Shown here piece after piece: positions 5,777 through 7,790 of a DNA stretch of 7,790 bases. The position numbers were made by a program, and so were the translations under genes. The stretch covers positions 1 to 7,790 of the forward strand of contig CATYJU010000068.1 of the NCBI GenBank assembly GCA_958407995.1, in the 5' to 3' direction. Source of the DNA: an uncultured Collinsella sp. Its GTDB lineage: Bacteria > Actinomycetota > Coriobacteriia > Coriobacteriales > Coriobacteriaceae. Under the pieces are notes generated by a model. The model did not search any database. It had not been told where the DNA came from and saw only the letters and a program-made list of their open reading frames with translations. The stretch's first letter is position 1. The number at the start of each line of letters is the position of its first letter.

Positions 5777-6154
5777 CTAGCGGCCGCTAAACAGACGGCC
5801 GAAGAAGTTGACGATCCCGTTCTCGCCGTCTCGAATCTGGCCAATCACGGCGCCGATCAGCACAAAGAATGCGATGACGAGCGTATCCCACAGGCCGAGC
5901 GTGAGCACCAGCACAGCGAGCACAAAACCAGCGACGGCTCCGAGCGTGGTATTGGGATGACGGACGGCATAGCTCCAGATAGCCGCCCCCGTACCCTTGA
6001 TGAGGCCCATGGCCTCATCAAAATCGTCGGCGACCGCGTCATGCGACTCGGCGCCCTCTACCTTGGGATCGACGACCTCGCCTGCCGGCGCAGCGCTCTG
6101 ATCGATGGTCAGGCGCGGAGTGCGGACGGTCTTGTCTTGATTGGTATCACTCAC
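5777..6154 (-). CDS. DUF2273-family small membrane protein
   Basis: 125 residues from a GTG at 6154. The C-terminal half is typical DUF2273: HPNTTLGAVAGFVLAVLVL (66-84), then two close hydrophobic segments (about 70-87 and 91-105) with a short LGLWD turn, and a C-terminal GIVNFFGRLFSGR. The family is usually about 60-80 residues and is regularly found between amaP and asp23. Here an acidic N-terminal extension of about 60 residues is added. GGAGG (6161-6165) stands 6 bases before the GTG. The GTG overlaps the amaP stop by 8 bases, pointing to translational coupling. The longer open frame upstream to 6367 lies inside amaP and has Arg/Pro-rich shadow composition, so I reject that start. Its exact role is unknown; it is probably a membrane partner of AmaP/Asp23. 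Confidence 0.88.
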   Translation of the reverse strand: MSDTNQDKTVRTPRLTIDQSAAPAGEVVDPKVEGAESHDAVADDFDEAMGLIKGTGAAIWSYAVRHPNTTLGAVAGFVLAVLVLTLGLWDTLVIAFFVLIGAVIGQIRDGENGIVNFFGRLFSGR

Positions 6155-6692
6155 CGGAAACCTCCACGGTCTGGACGGTAGTCTTGGACGGCAAAAAACG
6201 AACGCGTGCGGTCGTGCCCGGCGTGCCGAGCATGGTGTCGCAGGCCTCCTCGATACGTTGCTGCATCGCGGCTGCAAGGGAGGCCACGTCTCGGTCGTCG
6301 AGCGCGATGGCGTCGACCTTAAAACGGACGCGCGATTCGTCGGAGCCCTGCACGCGCGCCTCGACATGCTCGATCATCACGCGGTCGTCGCGCTCTGCCG
6401 CGGTGCGAGCACACGAGGAGAGGGCTGCGAGCGTGACCTCGATATTGCGCTCCCCCGCCGGATGCACGCAGGACGGCTCGCGACGAGCAAACACCAAGCG
6501 GAAGAAGCCCACAAGCACGCCGAGCGCCACGACACCGCCGCACGCCGTAACAACGATGCGAGGCAGCGGATCGCGCATCAGCAGCATAAAGCGATAGGTA
6601 TATGGTCCCCAAAACTGGCAGACTAACGTGCCCAGCGCCACGACGGCGGCGGCAAGATACACGATCGCCAGGGCTCGTTTGAGCACGCGCAT
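6147..6692 (-). CDS. amaP: AmaP-like alkaline-shock membrane anchor protein
   Basis: 181 residues. Two N-terminal transmembrane segments (about 8-27 and 46-66) form a hairpin. A soluble Asp23-like domain follows (about 82-176), with RNIEVTLAAL, VEARVQG, RVRFKVDAIAL and a final VRFLPSKTTVQTVEV strand. In Staphylococcus aureus AmaP binds Asp23 and anchors it to the membrane; length and layout here agree. AAGGGAG (6699-6705) lies 6 bases before the ATG. It is the first gene of the amaP–DUF2273–asp23 unit and its last codons overlap the DUF2273 start. A perfect TATAAT and a LacI-type palindrome lie in the 5' region. In staphylococci the operon depends on SigB; nothing here shows that. Identity rests on architecture plus gene order. 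Confidence 0.85.
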   Translation of the reverse strand: MRVLKRALAIVYLAAAVVALGTLVCQFWGPYTYRFMLLMRDPLPRIVVTACGGVVALGVLVGFFRLVFARREPSCVHPAGERNIEVTLAALSSCARTAAERDDRVMIEHVEARVQGSDESRVRFKVDAIALDDRDVASLAAAMQQRIEEACDTMLGTPGTTARVRFLPSKTTVQTVEVSGE

Positions 6693-6723
6693 GCAGCGCT
6701 CCCTTCAAATCTCGATCCACAGA

Positions 6724-6741
6724 ATGCAAAACGATTCGCAT
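6724..6741. promoter_or_regulatory. Imperfect 18-base LacI-type operator over the amaP transcription start
   Basis: ATGCAAAACGATTCGCAT (plus strand) is an inverted repeat with 7 of 9 matching positions per arm, centred on CG, with the AA-N-CG-N-TT-like core seen in LacI/GalR-family sites. It starts 2 bases downstream of the TATAAT box on the minus strand, so it would cover the predicted transcription start. A repressor role is inference. Confidence 0.4.
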
Positions 6742-6742
6742 C

Positions 6743-6748
6743 ATTATA
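6743..6748 (-). promoter_or_regulatory. Perfect -10 box (TATAAT) of the amaP operon
   Basis: TATAAT on the minus strand lies 50 bases upstream of the amaP start. No TTGACA-like -35 is found at 16-18 bases, because that space is filled by the yebC terminator stem. The promoter may need an activator, or use an alternative sigma factor, or be a chance match in the T-tract. Confidence 0.5.
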
Positions 6749-6790
6749 AAAGAGCCGGGTCCGGTGCCTCATTGCACGCGGATCCGGCTC
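6745..6790 (-). terminator. Terminator of yebC, overlapping the amaP promoter
   Basis: On the minus strand GAGCCGGATCCG pairs with CGGACCCGGCTC (one mismatch), continued inward by GTGC/GCAC with one bulge. It is followed by TTTTATAAT. It sits 69 bases after the yebC stop. The terminal T-run merges with the TATAAT box of the next unit. Confidence 0.82.
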
Positions 6791-6836
6791 ATCTATTCCA
6801 CGAGGCTTGCATGCTCGTTTCATTATGCCCAGATAT

Positions 6837-6854
6837 GCACGGCTCAATCCGTGC
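6837..6854 (-). repeat. Hairpin immediately after the yebC stop codon
   Basis: GCACGG and CCGTGC form a perfect 6-base-pair stem with a 6-base loop, starting 5 bases after the yebC stop. There is no T-run after it, so it is probably an mRNA 3'-end structure ahead of the true terminator at 6745-6790. Confidence 0.4.
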
Positions 6855-6859
6855 TGGCG

Positions 6860-7666
6860 CTACTCCTCCTCGAGGGCAGCGATGACCTCGTCGGTCATGT
6901 CCATGGTACTGTAGACGTCCTGGACGTCGTCGAGCTCCTCAAGACGGTCGATGAGGCGCTGGACCTTCTTGGCATCGGCGCCGGAAACCTCGGTCGGGGT
7001 GGTCGGGACCATGGTGGTCTCGGAGCCCTTGACCTGGATGCCCTGCTCCTCGAGTGCCTTGGAGACAGCCATGACGTCGTTGGCAGCGGTCCAGACGATC
7101 CACTCCTCGCCGGCGTCCTCGTAGTCCTCGCCACCGGCCTCGGCGATCGCCATCATGAACTCATCCTCGTCACCGGCAGCACCGTTGGCGATCATGGTCT
7201 CCTTCTTGGCGTTCTCGTCCAGGATCTCCTTGGCGACGACGATCTGGCCCTTGCGCTCAAACTGGAAGGCAACGGAGCCCGAGGTGCCCAGGTTACCACC
7301 AGCGTGGGAGAAGGCGGAACGGACATCGGCGGCGGTGCGGTTGCGGTTGTCGGTCAGGCAGTCGACGTAGACGGCGACACCGGCGGGACCGTAGCCCTCG
7401 TACACGATGTTCTCGTAGACGGCGGCGTCGGCACCCGAACCAAAAGCCTTGTCGATAGCGGACTTGATCTTGTCCTTGGGCATGGACTGAGCCTTGGCCT
7501 TGGCGACGGCAGCGGCGAGGCTGGCGTTGTTCTCGGGCAGCGGGTCACCGCCGAGACGGGCAGCAACGGTGATGTTGCGGCTGAGCTTGGAGAAGAGGGC
7601 GGAACGCTTGGCGTCCTGCGCGCCCTTACGATGCTTGGTTGTGGCCCACTTAGAGTGTCCGGACAT
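6860..7666 (-). CDS. yebC: YebC/TACO1-family translation factor
   Basis: 268 residues. The start MSGHSKWATTKHRKGAQDAKR is the family's N-terminal signature. KLSRNITVAARLGG (27-40), AKAQSMPKDKI (57-67), IVYEGYGPAGVAVYVDCLTDNRNRT (87-111) and FSHAGGNLGTSGSVAFQF (119-136) follow in the usual order, with the acidic C-terminus ending EVIAALEEE. YebC was long annotated as a transcriptional regulator; recent work on bacterial and mitochondrial members supports a ribosome-associated role, easing stalls at proline-rich stretches. Most members are about 240-250 residues; the extra length maps to about 148-165, between a beta strand and DEDEFMMAIAEAGGE. AGGAG (7673-7677) is 6 bases before the ATG. The gene is often beside ruvC in other bacteria, but here it precedes the amaP operon. 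Confidence 0.96.
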   Translation of the reverse strand: MSGHSKWATTKHRKGAQDAKRSALFSKLSRNITVAARLGGDPLPENNASLAAAVAKAKAQSMPKDKIKSAIDKAFGSGADAAVYENIVYEGYGPAGVAVYVDCLTDNRNRTAADVRSAFSHAGGNLGTSGSVAFQFERKGQIVVAKEILDENAKKETMIANGAAGDEDEFMMAIAEAGGEDYEDAGEEWIVWTAANDVMAVSKALEEQGIQVKGSETTMVPTTPTEVSGADAKKVQRLIDRLEELDDVQDVYSTMDMTDEVIAALEEE

Positions 7667-7790
7667 ACGTGTCTCCTATCGGTTTCGACCTAAAGCCCAG
7701 CGCAGATGCTCGGGCAATATAAACAAACGTCGTTATGATATACCTACTGGCCTGCGAGATAAACCCCAAAATGAAGGCGTCGTGATGATG
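7667..7790. promoter_or_regulatory. yebC upstream region, possibly divergent promoters
   Basis: This gap is more A+T-rich than its surroundings. TATGAT on the plus strand (7734-7739) and TATCAT on the minus strand (7735-7740) each match five of six -10 positions, and they overlap. The minus copy could serve yebC. The plus copy could serve a rightward gene: AAGG followed by GTG/ATG/ATG codons occurs at the very end (about 7775-7790). Too little sequence remains to confirm a gene. Confidence 0.3.

Noticed and set aside
5217..5780. Plus-strand open frame of 187 residues opposite asp23
   Set aside because: It is antisense to a clear Asp23-domain protein with a strong ribosome binding site, and its composition is that of a shadow frame.
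6155..6367. N-terminal extension of DUF2273 to the ATG at 6367
   Set aside because: This part lies within amaP in another frame and is Arg/Pro/Cys-rich shadow sequence. The GTG at 6154 has GGAGG 6 bases upstream and gives a normal family protein.
6764..7693. Plus-strand open frame of 309 residues opposite yebC
   Set aside because: It is antisense to an unmistakable YebC protein and has Gly/Leu/Val/Asp-rich shadow composition, with no family motif. It reflects the codon bias of the minus-strand gene.

Overview
The window looks like chromosomal DNA from a high-GC, Gram-positive-type actinobacterium. The amaP–DUF2273–asp23 gene set, the YitT and DUF2752 families, strong purine-rich ribosome binding sites and overall protein style fit the Coriobacteriia. 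My best guess is Collinsella or a close relative, judged from recall of protein style and not from any search. I see no rRNA, tRNA, CRISPR array, insertion sequence, integrase or other sign of a mobile region; this reads as core or lightly variable chromosome.

Layout. Bases 1-1149 hold the 3' part of a plus-strand M20-family amidohydrolase, cut by the window edge. A long symmetrical hairpin (1185-1223) separates it from seven minus-strand genes that fill the rest. From left to right (the reverse of their transcription) these are: a DUF2752 membrane protein (1256-1732); a zinc-ribbon/DUF4234-like membrane protein (1746-2354); a zinc-ribbon/DUF4013-like membrane protein with an Ala-Pro tail (2550-3833); a YitT/DUF2179 membrane protein (3984-5006); an Asp23/Gls24 protein (5211-5732); a DUF2273 small membrane protein (5777-6154); an AmaP-like anchor (6147-6692); and a YebC/TACO1 translation factor (6860-7666). 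The last 124 bases are an A+T-richer upstream region that could carry divergent promoters.

Transcription units inferred from spacing and hairpins: (i) yebC alone, ending at a hairpin at 6745-6790; (ii) amaP–DUF2273–asp23, with an 8-base start/stop overlap between the first two, ending at a hairpin at 5119-5160; (iii) yitT alone, with no clear terminator; (iv) the DUF4013-like gene, ending at a T-tailed hairpin at 2507-2541; (v) the DUF4234-like gene plus DUF2752, 13 bases apart, ending at the shared hairpin at 1185-1223.

How the genes may work together. Unit (ii) is the envelope-associated alkaline-shock module: AmaP anchors Asp23 at the membrane in staphylococci. Units (iv) and (v) place two membrane proteins with near-matching zinc-ribbon heads beside a DUF2752 protein. 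This is the least understood part of the window and the best candidate for an undescribed membrane system, although nothing in the sequence proves it is one. The regulatory DNA adds some detail: an imperfect LacI-type palindrome just downstream of a perfect TATAAT at amaP, and GGTGA/TCACC repeats around a -10-like element before the DUF4013-like gene.
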